From contig NZ_CP124543.1 of NCBI RefSeq assembly GCF_029953635.1, positions 5,655,802 to 5,719,801 on the forward strand: DNA of 64,000 nucleotides, in the 5' to 3' direction. This document shows, in pieces, positions 7,848 to 15,998 of this stretch. Both the position numbers and the translations under genes were made by a program. The stretch is from Halotia branconii CENA392. Lineage in GTDB: Bacteria; Cyanobacteriota; Cyanobacteriia; Cyanobacteriales; Nostocaceae. Each line of letters starts with the position of its first letter. The stretch's first letter is position 1. The notes under the pieces are model-generated. The model did no database searches. It was not told the origin of the DNA and saw only the letters and a program-made list of their open reading frames with translations.

Positions 7848-8112
7848 TGCTGGGGAAATCCTCAATTCTGAATTTCAGTGGATTAGTAGAGAAAGCGATG
7901 TACTCATCCGTGTTGAAAGTCCAGAGTATGGCAAATTTCTCGTCCTCAATCAATTGCAATTGCGCTACAATCCCGAAATGCCAAGACGGATGCGCGCCTA
8001 TACAGGGTTAGCAGAAGAAAAATTTGAATTAGTTCTCCCTGGATTGATTCGATGCGATCGCCTTCTTTTAAAAATCCGAGTTCAATCAACTAATGATGTT
8101 CATCAATGGTGA
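7848..8112 (+). pseudogene. Fragment of an Rpn-type (PD-(D/E)XK) nuclease/transposase-like protein
   Basis: About 88 codons read like an internal piece of the cyanobacterial Rpn/DUF4351 nuclease family, chiefly from PEMPRRMRAYTGLAEEKFEL, a strongly conserved stretch of that family. The N-terminal part with the first catalytic residues and the long C-terminus are missing. The frame continues upstream through the palindromic repeat to 7759 with no family similarity. Most likely a degraded remnant rather than an active gene. Confidence 0.6.
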
Positions 8113-8213
8113 ATCACTTCGGTGTGACAACGCTCGTAATACATTTATTACACGATAAAAAAATCTTTACTATTTAATTTTAGTACTTACTACATTTAAA
8201 TTTAGAATAATTG

Positions 8214-8250
8214 AAACCCAGCACTGCAATAGGAAATGCTGGGTTTTATT
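8214..8250. terminator. Rho-independent terminator-like hairpin
   Basis: Perfect 10-bp arms AAACCCAGCA (8214-8223) and TGCTGGGTTT (8237-8246) with a 13-nt loop, followed by TTATT. Confidence 0.7.
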
Positions 8251-8306
8251 CGAGTAAATGCCCCGAAGCCTGCCACAACACAAAGTTCTCTTGGCAGACT
8301 AATAGG

Positions 8307-8397
8307 TACACCTAAAAGAACCTTGTTTCCTGTTGTGTATTAAGAGTTCTCTACCTACGCAAGTAATTTCTCCAAATCAAACCGGATTCCTATATTT
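8307..8397. repeat. Dispersed repeat with AAATCAAACCGGATTCCTAT core (copy 1)
   Basis: The stretch CCTTGTTTCCTG...CTACCTACGCAAGTAATTTC followed by AAATCAAACCGGATTCCTAT recurs in the same orientation at 62890-62965 and inverted at about 11730-11800. No coding potential. Confidence 0.65.
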
Positions 8398-8632
8398 ATT
8401 TATACTTTGGTACTGAGATAGCGGTTAAAAATAGGTAAACTTCCGTTAGATAGATATTGTTTTATTATGTGGAAAATAAATTTTCATCTAGTAGAGTAAG
8501 ACAGAGATCACTGCTGTTGACCATTACAAGAAAAGCTAGTTGCAGCTTCTAGCTATAGGAAACCAACTTTAATACTTAAGAGTCTGGTTTCAAAATGGGT
8601 AACAGCAACATCCCCTATCAGCCTGATCACCT

Positions 8633-9235
8633 ATGCTAAAAGTTATGCACTTGGCCGCCAATTCAACTACATCAAATTCCCAGTGGGAGGATTTAACCCA
8701 GCTTCCAGCTCCAAACACAGTTCAATGGGACAATATCAAAACCCAATTAGACTTGGTGCTGTTAGCCGTAGAAACTTTAACTGGCATTGGTTCCGAGGCC
8801 ATGCTCTCGGCGGCAACTCATCTAAATTTAGAATCAAAAGTGCCAGATCGAGTAGCCTTATGGCGATTACGTCAATCAAATCCCATACGTAAAGGTCAAG
8901 GAGGACGAAAAAAGCTAGATGTCGAAGAAGCGCGATCGCTTGTTTTAATTATTTGCTATCTTGCCAAACAGCACCAAGAATTGATTCGCCGTGCTGTTGG
9001 TTTACTAGAACAGATGGCCCAAGACAACCGAGAACCTCATCAGGCTGCTTTACTTGGAGATTATATTGATGCTTTTTGCAATGTCTACCAAGAACGCATG
9101 GAAGAGGACGAGCAAATCTCAACAGATTTACTTACTCGCCTAGCACTAAAACTGCTTGTAGATTTACTGTTTTACAGTGCCTCTGGTGGACATCGCCGTC
9201 TCTGGCTAGCACTTATAGACCGTTCTGCAAAATAA
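8633..9235 (+). CDS. DUF3038 family protein
   Basis: 200 residues, soluble and mainly helical. The pairing with a DUF4335 gene 36 nt downstream and the sequence (LDLVLLAVETLTGIGSEAML, RVALWRLRQSNPIRKGQGGR) fit the cyanobacterial DUF3038 family. Function is unknown. A second in-frame ATG four codons later (MHLAANS) could be the true start. No signal peptide or membrane segment. The pair probably acts together. Confidence 0.75.
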   Translation: MLKVMHLAANSTTSNSQWEDLTQLPAPNTVQWDNIKTQLDLVLLAVETLTGIGSEAMLSAATHLNLESKVPDRVALWRLRQSNPIRKGQGGRKKLDVEEARSLVLIICYLAKQHQELIRRAVGLLEQMAQDNREPHQAALLGDYIDAFCNVYQERMEEDEQISTDLLTRLALKLLVDLLFYSASGGHRRLWLALIDRSAK

Positions 9236-9271
9236 ATTTTTAGATAATCTTTTTCCTTCGCAGTTCCTGCC

Positions 9272-10912
9272 ATGCCAACATTAAATTCTGTCATTCGTCG
9301 CTACACACCCCCTACTTGTACCCTAGAAATCTTGGCGCAAAGTTCACCCTTATCTCAATGGATGGGAAGAACTGTACTTAAACAACTAAGTTTTGAGTTG
9401 CGCTTTGATGATCCGCGAATACCTGAAGAACGTAGAGTACCAATTCGGGGCGATCGCGATCAACTAGAAGCTTTGTGTGATGCAGTAACCAGCTACGTAC
9501 AAGAAATTCTCCAACAGTCTTCAGAAAACTTTTGGATCAATTTTTCAGGCAACGAAGATTCTAGTAAAGTACCTCAAGACTCAGAATTAACCGATTTTCA
9601 GCAACCTTCATCGCCAACTCAAACATTCCAATCTTTTAGTTCCCTAACACCAGGGACAAAAATACATTTAGAACCGGGTAAATATTTAACTCATAATCTC
9701 TTTCTCGGTTCCCTTGCGAACCAAGTATCTGGCCCAGTAATTCAACTTAGTCTGCTGCAACTGTTTGATTTAGCAACTGCCTTAGATGAATACTCGGCTG
9801 ATGTCATGGCGTTACCAAGTCTCAATAAAACTAGTCCGATTCGGCGATTACCTGCTTGGACACCTGTTGCCGCAGTGCTAGTGTTAAGCGTGGGTTTATT
9901 ACCCATAACGTTGCAATATGCCAACAATACTCGGCAAAAGCAGCCATCGACAGCTAAAAAGACAACTTCAGCAGATGAACAAGTTGCTTTAGCACCTTCA
10001 CTTGATTTTTCGACACCGCAACCCGGACTTACTCCCCCGGATAATTTATCATCACTACCACCTTTAGGCTCTACGCAGCCACTCCCTACAGATAGTTTGC
10101 CTCAAAAGCCTTTGACGGCTCCTAATTCGAGTTTACCCTCAACTTTGCCCCCAGTATCCCAACTACCTCCACAAGATACATCGACCATACCTCAGGGAAC
10201 GATTCCAACCCTAAATAGCAGTCAGCAAAATCCAACATCCGCTACAGGAAATCCGCAGATATCCATTCAACCAAATATCAAACAAAACTCTACTGGCTCA
10301 ATTTCTCAAAATGAAATTGGTCTTCCTAAAAAACGAGATTTGCTACCCAATCTTTCTTCAACTACAGGTAGCTTGTCTCCCAATATTTCACCTGTTCCCT
10401 CTTCTATTCCCACTCTTCCCCAAAACTACAAACCTTTTGACCCCAGGCAATTAGAGGAAAAAACCAATTCCTCAGGGACAGTTGCTTCCAGCAAACAACC
10501 ATCGTCGGAATTATCTCCTACAAGTAGTACATCCTCTGCTGTTGCTGATAGTGATTCATTAGTGACTCGACTGAGGGGTGAATCTCCAAACACATCATCT
10601 ACAAAGGCTCCCACCGATAGTACTTTATTTGATACACCTCAGATAGCAGAAGCTAGAGACCTCTTGAAAGACCGCTGGCAGCCACCCGCGGGATTAACGC
10701 AAACATTAGAGTATAGTTTGATGGTGGGCGTTGATGGCACAATTGAGCGCATTTTCCCTTTAAATAAGCCAGCAAGAGAATATGTAGACAGTACTGGAAT
10801 GCCTGACATTGGCAAACCTTTTGTTTCCGCCAATCGATATGGAAAAAATCTCAGAATAAGAGTGATTCTTAGTCCTAACGGTAAGGTACAGACATTGCCA
10901 GAAACGGATTAA
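9272..10912 (+). CDS. DUF4335 family membrane-anchored protein
   Basis: 546 residues. The N-terminal domain (1-190; VIRRYTPPTCTLEI, SPLSQWMGRTVLKQLSFELR, RRVPIRGDRDQLEALCDAV) matches the cyanobacterial DUF4335 family. One membrane segment follows near 195-216 (WTPVAAVLVLSVGLLPITLQ). A long Pro/Ser/Thr/Gln-rich disordered linker (220-450) leads to a small C-terminal domain (LTQTLEYSLMVGVDGTIERI) resembling a TonB-C-like fold. It therefore looks like a cytoplasmic domain tethered to a periplasmic one. Function unknown. Follows the DUF3038 gene in one operon. Confidence 0.75.
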   Translation: MPTLNSVIRRYTPPTCTLEILAQSSPLSQWMGRTVLKQLSFELRFDDPRIPEERRVPIRGDRDQLEALCDAVTSYVQEILQQSSENFWINFSGNEDSSKVPQDSELTDFQQPSSPTQTFQSFSSLTPGTKIHLEPGKYLTHNLFLGSLANQVSGPVIQLSLLQLFDLATALDEYSADVMALPSLNKTSPIRRLPAWTPVAAVLVLSVGLLPITLQYANNTRQKQPSTAKKTTSADEQVALAPSLDFSTPQPGLTPPDNLSSLPPLGSTQPLPTDSLPQKPLTAPNSSLPSTLPPVSQLPPQDTSTIPQGTIPTLNSSQQNPTSATGNPQISIQPNIKQNSTGSISQNEIGLPKKRDLLPNLSSTTGSLSPNISPVPSSIPTLPQNYKPFDPRQLEEKTNSSGTVASSKQPSSELSPTSSTSSAVADSDSLVTRLRGESPNTSSTKAPTDSTLFDTPQIAEARDLLKDRWQPPAGLTQTLEYSLMVGVDGTIERIFPLNKPAREYVDSTGMPDIGKPFVSANRYGKNLRIRVILSPNGKVQTLPETD

Positions 10913-11150
10913 CTAAAAGGTTTGTAGTGAGGACTTTAGTCCTCATTACGAACTTATTTAACTTTTAATTTATCTAATTTGCTGAGAAGACTCCATACAC
11001 AGCGATAGCGGAGTGTGGGGATGAAAAGCAAAATAGTTAACGTGAGTTCGACGGTTAGAAAAAGGCAAAAAGCTTGCCATAATTGTGGCTTTGCCCAGCG
11101 TTGTGAAATGGTGTCGTAACAAGCAACAAGCTTTTATGTCATAGCCACAA

Positions 11151-11663
11151 CTAGCGATTAAAGTTGAAACGCCCAGTTGCTTGTTCGCCTTTAATATCTG
11201 CCGTAATTTTCACTTGATACTGACCAGATGCTTTTTCATTCAGTAGACCAGTATAGTGTTTGTCTTTAGCATCATAATTAAAAGGAATCGTCTTTTGTTG
11301 TCCATCAGGTAGCTGAACTTGAGCCGTTACTTTTGCATTAGGAACTGTTTCGTGGTTATCACCTGTTTGCAAATATAAATCCATGTGAGTTGCATTTGCT
11401 TCTTTTTCAGGAACAAATTCTAAATGATAGCTTCCTGTTTCTACAACTTGGCCTCCATGAGAGGCACCATGTTCGTTATTTGTTTTAGCAACAGGTGAAG
11501 CAGAAGCAGTTGGCGATCCAGAACTGGGGTTGGAGGTGACTGAAGTATTGTTATTTGTATTAGCAGTTTGATTGCTATTACTACAAGCGCCTAAAAAAAT
11601 TAGTCCGGCACTTATTAAAAGTACAAAACTGAAATTCAAGTATTGTATTGAATTATTCTTCAT
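11151..11663 (-). CDS. Lipoprotein of the metal-resistance island
   Basis: 170 residues with a lipoprotein signal: hydrophobic stretch FVLLISAGLIFLGAC with lipobox LGAC at about residue 27. A low-complexity Asn/Ser/Thr linker follows, then a His-bearing segment (EHGASHGGQVVETGSYHLEF) and a beta-sandwich-like C-terminal domain (VTAQVQLPDGQQKTIPFNYD). Proteins of this shape occur next to RND metal efflux genes. It probably sits in the periplasm or outer membrane and may bind metal through His. A metal-box motif lies about 325 nt upstream of its start. Confidence 0.6.
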   Translation of the reverse strand: MKNNSIQYLNFSFVLLISAGLIFLGACSNSNQTANTNNNTSVTSNPSSGSPTASASPVAKTNNEHGASHGGQVVETGSYHLEFVPEKEANATHMDLYLQTGDNHETVPNAKVTAQVQLPDGQQKTIPFNYDAKDKHYTGLLNEKASGQYQVKITADIKGEQATGRFNFNR

Positions 11664-11729
11664 TTGAACAATGTAATTTTAATTTAACTCGGCTTCAAGA
11701 CAGTTTTGAGCGAAAAAATCTGGAAAAAT

Positions 11730-11800
11730 ATATAGTAATCCGGTTTGATTTCCGAATTTATTTGTGTAGGTAGGGAACAGGAAACAGGAAACAGGCAACA
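11730..11800. repeat. Dispersed repeat, inverted copy 2
   Basis: TAGTAATCCGGTTTGATTTC followed by GTGTAGGTAGGGAACAGGAA is the reverse complement of the repeat at 8307-8397 and 62890-62965, with some divergence. Confidence 0.55.
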
Positions 11801-11987
11801 GTTAAGAAGGGATAGATATGTACTGAATCGTGTTCAAAAATTAAATAGGAGTCCTATACTGGTTGTCTATTGTTCGATAAAATTCATATATTAATAATTC
11901 AATTTAACTAGCAAGAAAAGTTTTATACAAAATACTTACCTTTTGTTTCAGCAAATATAGTGCTAATAATCAGTATTGCAAATAGAA

Positions 11988-12005
11988 ATGAAATTAAGAT
12001 GAAAT
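11988..12005 (-). promoter_or_regulatory. Metal box 1 (ATGAAATTAAGATGAAAT)
   Basis: Direct repeat of TGAAAT with 11-bp period, as expected for an OmpR/PhoB-class response regulator dimer. It is upstream of the minus-strand lipoprotein gene. Near-identical boxes precede the other metal-resistance units at 14427, 21246 and 22187. Confidence 0.65.
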
Positions 12006-12092
12006 TTGCAAAACAGTGATGAATGCTTGGTTTTGGTACAATCAAGCATGAAAATCAGCTATTTGACATACGGGAGCTTTTGAAAAAATTAA

Positions 12093-13553
12093 TTACTCTT
12101 GAATTGCCAGTGTCCCCATCATCCCCAAATCTTCATGGTCAAGAATATGACAATGATAAACAGTGTTACCTGCAAAATCTCGAAAAGGAATGCGAATGCG
12201 GACTGTTTCACCTCTGGGTACTAAAACTGTATCTTTCCAAGCGGGGTAGGGTTCAGGTTGACCATTGCGACTAATGACTTGAAAATGATTGACGTGGAGA
12301 TGGAAAGGATGATCCATAACGCCTGTATTGATAATTTCCCAGTCTTCTACTGTGTTTAATTTGACTTGGGTATCAATGCGATCATTTTCATAGGCTTGAC
12401 TGTTAATTAAAAAGACCATACCCATACCAGGAGCCATACCATGATTAAGTTCAAAGCGACGCACTTGCTTTGGTTTGGGTAAAGCTGGTATTTTCAATAG
12501 TTTTTTGGGTAAGGAAGCGGATTTTACAGCAGTACCGTAATTAATAGTTGCTAAAACTGTAGATGTGTCATTATTTCTGCCCATCATACCTCTGCCGCCC
12601 ATCATACCCATTCCCATCGCACCGCGATTATAAGGTAGATTGAGCAAGCGGTATTTTCCTGGCTTTTGATCTGCTTTAATCAAAACTTCTGCTCGTTGTC
12701 CTGGTGTTAGCAGCAATTCGCTAATTTCTACAGGTGCGGTTAATGCACCTCCTTCAGTCGCAATCAGGTAAAAAGGATGAGTTTCCAAGGACAAGCGATA
12801 AAAGCGGGAGGTAGAAGCATTGAGGATTCGCCATCGTACCATTCCTTTATCGGGAAGTGAAAAAGTGGGGTTGCGATCGCCGTTAATAGTAATCACATCT
12901 CCTTCTCGTCCCGTCATAATTGACATATGTGCTGAAGACATTAGCCTTCCTTCACCATCAACAGTAAAATCTTGCAGCACCAAAAATTCTTCTTTAGCGG
13001 CTTTAATTTCGGGAATTTCGTCTAATTCTCCCCGCACTATCAATAAACCAGCTAATCCCCCAAACAATTGTTCCGCCACAAAGCCGTGGCGATGGGGATG
13101 ATACCAGAAAGTACCAGCCGAGTGATTAGAAGGAATAGTAAACTCGTAGTTAAAACTTTCTCCTGGCTCAATGCTTAAAAAGACATTATCAGCCTTACCT
13201 GTAGGTGGAATGTGTAATCCGTGGTAGTGCAGGTTTGTTGGTTGAGAAAGGTTGTTAGTAAAATGAATGCGGACGGTATCTCCTGGTTTGGCTTCTAGAC
13301 GTGGCGCGGGGATTTGTCCGTTGTAAGTTAATAAATATGCTTGTTTGTCACCCAATTTTACAGCACGGTTACTAGCTTCGAGGTTAATTTCTAATAAACC
13401 GTTATTACTTTTATGTAACTTAGGCAAGTCAATTGCTGGTTTTGCTGATAACTGAGAAGAACTAACTCTTTCCCACATCCAACTAGCAGCCACAGCCGTT
13501 CCAGCACCAGCCGCAGCCAGAGTAATAAACTGACGGCGATTTATCTTTTTCAT
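12093..13553 (-). CDS. Tat-exported multicopper oxidase (CueO/CopA-like)
   Basis: 486 residues. A twin-arginine signal (INRRQFITLAAAGAGTAVAA) starts the protein. Copper ligands are all visible: HYHG at 109-112, HPHRHG at 152-157, HPFHLHVNHF near 415, and HCHILDHEDLGMM from His467, with Met478 in the position expected for a type 1 copper ligand. A Met-rich loop near 320 (GAMGMGMMGGRGMMG) resembles the Cu(I)-binding inserts of CueO. It probably oxidises Cu(I) to Cu(II) in the periplasm. It lies 53 nt after the DUF411 gene in one operon. Plastocyanin-fold laccase is the broader family. Confidence 0.9.
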   Translation of the reverse strand: MKKINRRQFITLAAAGAGTAVAASWMWERVSSSQLSAKPAIDLPKLHKSNNGLLEINLEASNRAVKLGDKQAYLLTYNGQIPAPRLEAKPGDTVRIHFTNNLSQPTNLHYHGLHIPPTGKADNVFLSIEPGESFNYEFTIPSNHSAGTFWYHPHRHGFVAEQLFGGLAGLLIVRGELDEIPEIKAAKEEFLVLQDFTVDGEGRLMSSAHMSIMTGREGDVITINGDRNPTFSLPDKGMVRWRILNASTSRFYRLSLETHPFYLIATEGGALTAPVEISELLLTPGQRAEVLIKADQKPGKYRLLNLPYNRGAMGMGMMGGRGMMGRNNDTSTVLATINYGTAVKSASLPKKLLKIPALPKPKQVRRFELNHGMAPGMGMVFLINSQAYENDRIDTQVKLNTVEDWEIINTGVMDHPFHLHVNHFQVISRNGQPEPYPAWKDTVLVPRGETVRIRIPFRDFAGNTVYHCHILDHEDLGMMGTLAIQE

Positions 13554-13606
13554 AACTCATGATTTGTAATGATTTTAGATGTTTACTCCTGACTTTTTTC
13601 TCAAAC

Positions 13607-14206
13607 TTAGTAATTTTGATACTCTTGAAAAACTTCCACTTCACCTTTTTTATCAAACGCTAAAATTGCAAATGGCTGTTTTCTATTGCCTGATTCCATT
13701 CCTGGCGTTCCTAAAGGCATTCCCGCTACAGATAAACCTGCAAACTTGGGCTTTTGTTTAAGGAAACGTTTAATATCATCGGCAGGTATGTGTCCTTCCA
13801 TTACATATCCGTCAATAATTGCTGTGTGACATGATGCTAAATCTTGAGGCAAGTTGTACTTTTGCTTAATTGCCTCCATCCCATCTGTTTTGATATCGTC
13901 TTTGATTGTAAATCCGTGCTTTTGCATATGTTTGATCCACTCTCCACAGCAGCCACAAGACGGGCTGCGATACACTGTGATTTCTCGGTTTCCTGAGTAA
14001 GATTCTGTTTCTTTATCCCAGATGCTTGTGGTGGAAATTAGTTGAGCATTGCTGACTAATGTTTGTGGATTATTGTTTAAATCAGTATCTCCTTTGCTTA
14101 ACATAGCTACTGTTGCATAAGTAGTAGCTATTACTCCAGTAGTAATAATGATCGCTATGAATGGGCGAGAGAGTTTATTCATCCAGTCAAATAAATGTTT
14201 TTTCAT
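13607..14206 (-). CDS. DUF411 periplasmic metal-binding protein
   Basis: 199 residues with an N-terminal membrane anchor or signal (FIAIIITTGVIATTYATVAM) and a DUF411 domain: VYRSPSCGCCGEWIKHMQKH near 78-97 with the CGCC motif, then SCHTAIIDGYVMEGHIPADD and GLSVAGMPLGTPGME. DUF411 proteins are found with copper and silver resistance genes and are thought to bind the metal through the Cys/His/Met residues. First gene of a unit continuing into the multicopper oxidase. A metal box lies 220 nt upstream. Confidence 0.85.
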   Translation of the reverse strand: MKKHLFDWMNKLSRPFIAIIITTGVIATTYATVAMLSKGDTDLNNNPQTLVSNAQLISTTSIWDKETESYSGNREITVYRSPSCGCCGEWIKHMQKHGFTIKDDIKTDGMEAIKQKYNLPQDLASCHTAIIDGYVMEGHIPADDIKRFLKQKPKFAGLSVAGMPLGTPGMESGNRKQPFAILAFDKKGEVEVFQEYQNY

Positions 14207-14562
14207 AGTCGAAATTTCACGCTAATTATTTATTAATAATGATGATTTGATTTTGCTCATGGTTCCAAATCATTTCTTCTAGTTTAGACTCTCCGGTTAG
14301 GTGGGAAGTCAACTAAAATTATTGCTAATTATTTTAATGCCTGTCACTGTATATATCAGGCATAATTTTACAATCGTTTTAAATTTTAAAATATTGCTTT
14401 ACAATTTTTTGAGCAAGCATATCAAAATGAAATTAGGATGAAATTTAACATATATACAAGTATGAAAATTTCTAATTTTATTTTACTCCCTTAGTTAGAA
14501 GCAATATTTTTAACTATTTTTATATTCTTCCACTTAAGAAGGTGTAAATAACAAAAACAAGG
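14207..14562. promoter_or_regulatory. Divergent promoter region with metal box 2
   Basis: 356 nt between the divergent DUF411 and Csp-like genes. It is AT-rich and contains the box at 14427-14444, placed so that it could serve either direction. No gene seen. Confidence 0.55.
14427..14444. promoter_or_regulatory. Metal box 2 (ATGAAATTAGGATGAAAT)
   Basis: Best match to the direct-repeat consensus. It lies about 120 nt upstream of the Csp-like gene on the plus strand and about 220 nt upstream of the DUF411 gene on the minus strand. Confidence 0.7.
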
Positions 14563-14907
14563 GTGACTATGCTTTTAGTTCATGAAGAATATCAATCTAG
14601 CTTTGATGTGGCAATGCGCTGTGCAGTGGAATGCGAACACTGTGCAGAAGCCTGTATGGGTATGTCCGAGATGATGCAGTGCGCTCGTAGTTGCCTTGAT
14701 TGTGCAGAAATCTGTCGCACTGTAGCTACTTATATGGTTCGCGGTTCGCGCTATATTCCTCACTTGGCGCGTGCTTGTGCGGAAATTTGCGAAGCTTGCG
14801 CCAAAGAATGTGAGAAGCACAACGCAGAACACTGTAAGAAATGTGCAAAAGCTTGTCGAGACAGTGTAGAAGAATACCGGAAAATTGCTAGCGTTACAGC
14901 TGTATAA
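14563..14907 (+). CDS. Csp-like four-helix copper storage protein (DUF326)
   Basis: About 114 residues, all helical, with 15 cysteines mainly in CxxxC and CxxC spacing (CAVECEHCAEAC at 20-31, CARSCLDCAEIC at 40-51, CAEICEACAKEC at 72-83, CKKCAKAC at 90-97). This is the pattern of Csp3-type cytosolic proteins, in which Cys lining a four-helix bundle bind many Cu(I) ions. No signal peptide, so it should act in the cytosol. The start may be GTG at 14563 or ATG at 14569. Transcribed away from the DUF411 operon, with a metal box upstream and a terminator hairpin after it. Confidence 0.85.
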   Translation: MTMLLVHEEYQSSFDVAMRCAVECEHCAEACMGMSEMMQCARSCLDCAEICRTVATYMVRGSRYIPHLARACAEICEACAKECEKHNAEHCKKCAKACRDSVEEYRKIASVTAV

Positions 14908-14922
14908 GTCTAAATTTTGGCA

Positions 14923-14957
14923 AAAGTGAGGCAAGTAATTTTTTACTACCTCACTTT
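14923..14957 (+). terminator. Terminator hairpin after the Csp-like gene
   Basis: Arms AAAGTGAGG (14923-14931) and CCTCACTTT (14949-14957) with extra pairing of AAGTA/TACT toward the loop. AT-rich sequence follows. Confidence 0.65.
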
Positions 14958-14986
14958 ATATTTTACCGCCTTCACTGTAATTCCTC

Positions 14987-15262
14987 ATGGCACATCGCAA
15001 CCATAGAACACCTGTTGACTCTGTTACAAAACATCAGCAACATCACCACCATAGCGAATATCAACCAGGACATTTGGAACTAGAAGTGATGCGGGGAGTT
15101 GAGCCAAAGCACTATTTTGAGATGGAGAAGCAAGATGAATCAACACAAACAAATGTCAGGAATGAGCTGGAACCGATTCGCGGCGATGATCGCGACCTCA
15201 ACTTTCATCATGTTCTTCTTGATGTATCAGCTCATATACTCATTCGATCACGCAATGTTTAG
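14987..15262 (+). pseudogene. His-rich open frame, likely a truncated gene remnant
   Basis: A 91-codon frame starting MAHRNHRTPVDSVTKHQQHH, with a run of four His. Its first 45 or so codons are AT-rich like the neighbours. From about 15130 it runs out of phase through the GC-richer DUF305 gene, where its protein makes no sense. The first part may be the start of a lost metal-related gene whose remainder was replaced when the DUF305 segment arrived. I recognise no family. Confidence 0.3.
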
Positions 15263-15692
15263 TGTAAACCGACTGATCGCCTCATTGGTGATGGGGTGCG
15301 TGATGACCGTTGTGATGCTTTCCTTTATGTGGTCGATGTACCAAGGAGTAGGAATCAAGATCGCAGTTCTCGGTTTGGCTACCGCGCTCGGCTTGATTTT
15401 GCTCTCCGTGAATAGAAGCCAAGCGCTGATCGGAGATGTCACCTTCATGAAGTCGATGATTCCCCACCACTCAATTGCCATTAACAGTTCGCGGAAGGCA
15501 AGCATTAGCGATCCGCGCGTTCGCGAACTTGCGGATGAGATAATTGCGTCGCAGGTTCGTGAAATAGCTGTGATGCAGTCGCTCCTCGATGATGTTGCGC
15601 GGAACGGAGAACGAGGGGCGGCAGAGCTTCCCGCTCGCTCAACCGAAATAACCCCCGATATGGAGCGCCAGATTAGAGAAGCAGTGCAGTAA
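15135..15692 (+). CDS. Membrane-bound DUF305 protein, probably acquired
   Basis: 185 residues from the ATG at 15135 (GGAG-containing sequence just upstream). Three membrane segments (FAAMIATSTFIMFFLMYQLI; LIASLVMGCVMTVVMLSFMW; IKIAVLGLATALGLILL) precede a DUF305 domain: FMKSMIPHHSIAINSSRKA, VRELADEIIASQVREIAVMQ. DUF305 proteins are four-helix ferritin-like proteins common beside copper genes. The codon use is clearly GC-richer (GCG, CGC, GAT CGC) than the surrounding genes, and the form is that seen in proteobacterial plasmid copper clusters, so transfer is likely. Confidence 0.75.
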   Translation: MNQHKQMSGMSWNRFAAMIATSTFIMFFLMYQLIYSFDHAMFSVNRLIASLVMGCVMTVVMLSFMWSMYQGVGIKIAVLGLATALGLILLSVNRSQALIGDVTFMKSMIPHHSIAINSSRKASISDPRVRELADEIIASQVREIAVMQSLLDDVARNGERGAAELPARSTEITPDMERQIREAVQ

Positions 15693-15770
15693 ATAAGCAG
15701 GTTTTCGTTGTAGTGATTATTGTAAAGTTGCGATCGCTCACATATCTACAATTCTTCGCTTTTCAACCTC

Positions 15771-15962
15771 ATGGGTGAATCAAAACAGGAAACTCTACTC
15801 AAGTTAGTCGTGGAGAGTGAATCAGAACGAGTTGTGGGCATTTATATGTTAGGAAATTACGCTGCACAAATAATTCAAATGATTGCTTTAGCAATGAAAG
15901 CAGGTGTCACTAAGAAAAATTTCGACTCAACTATCAGTATTAATCCCACAGTAGCAGAATAA
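15771..15962 (+). pseudogene. Fragment of a class I flavin disulfide reductase (glutathione/mercuric reductase C-terminus)
   Basis: 63 codons. LLKLVVESESERVVGIYMLG, NYAAQIIQMIALAMKAGVTK and FDSTISINPTVAE match the C-terminal dimerisation domain of glutathione reductase and its relatives, in which HPT-AEE(F/L) carries the catalytic His-Glu pair. Here His is Asn and the frame stops right after the first Glu, while the FAD and NADPH domains are absent. It is truncated at both ends and should be non-functional. It lies between two metal-resistance units. Confidence 0.75.
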
Positions 15963-15998
15963 TTTTTTACCATGCACTGAATTTGTTTAATTATGGTA

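Larger units (their letters stand above)
8113..8632. other. intergenic region with terminator and dispersed repeat
   Basis: 520 nt without a gene. It holds a hairpin terminator at 8214-8250, a dispersed repeat at 8307-8397, and an AT-rich stretch before the DUF3038 gene that should hold its promoter. Confidence 0.6.
11664..12092. other. intergenic region with repeat and metal box
   Basis: 430 nt between the lipoprotein and multicopper oxidase genes. It contains the inverted dispersed repeat near 11730-11800, a purine-rich GGGAACAGGAAACAGG tract and the direct-repeat box at 11988-12005. A small plus-strand reading frame entering the oxidase gene from 12023 is judged a shadow. Confidence 0.5.

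Noticed and set aside
12023..12274. Plus-strand frame of 83 codons
   Set aside because: Mostly antisense to the end of the multicopper oxidase gene and has no sensible protein features.
14987..15262. His-rich frame as an intact gene
   Set aside because: Only its first half has plausible codon use; the second half lies out of frame in the DUF305 gene, so it is listed as a remnant.
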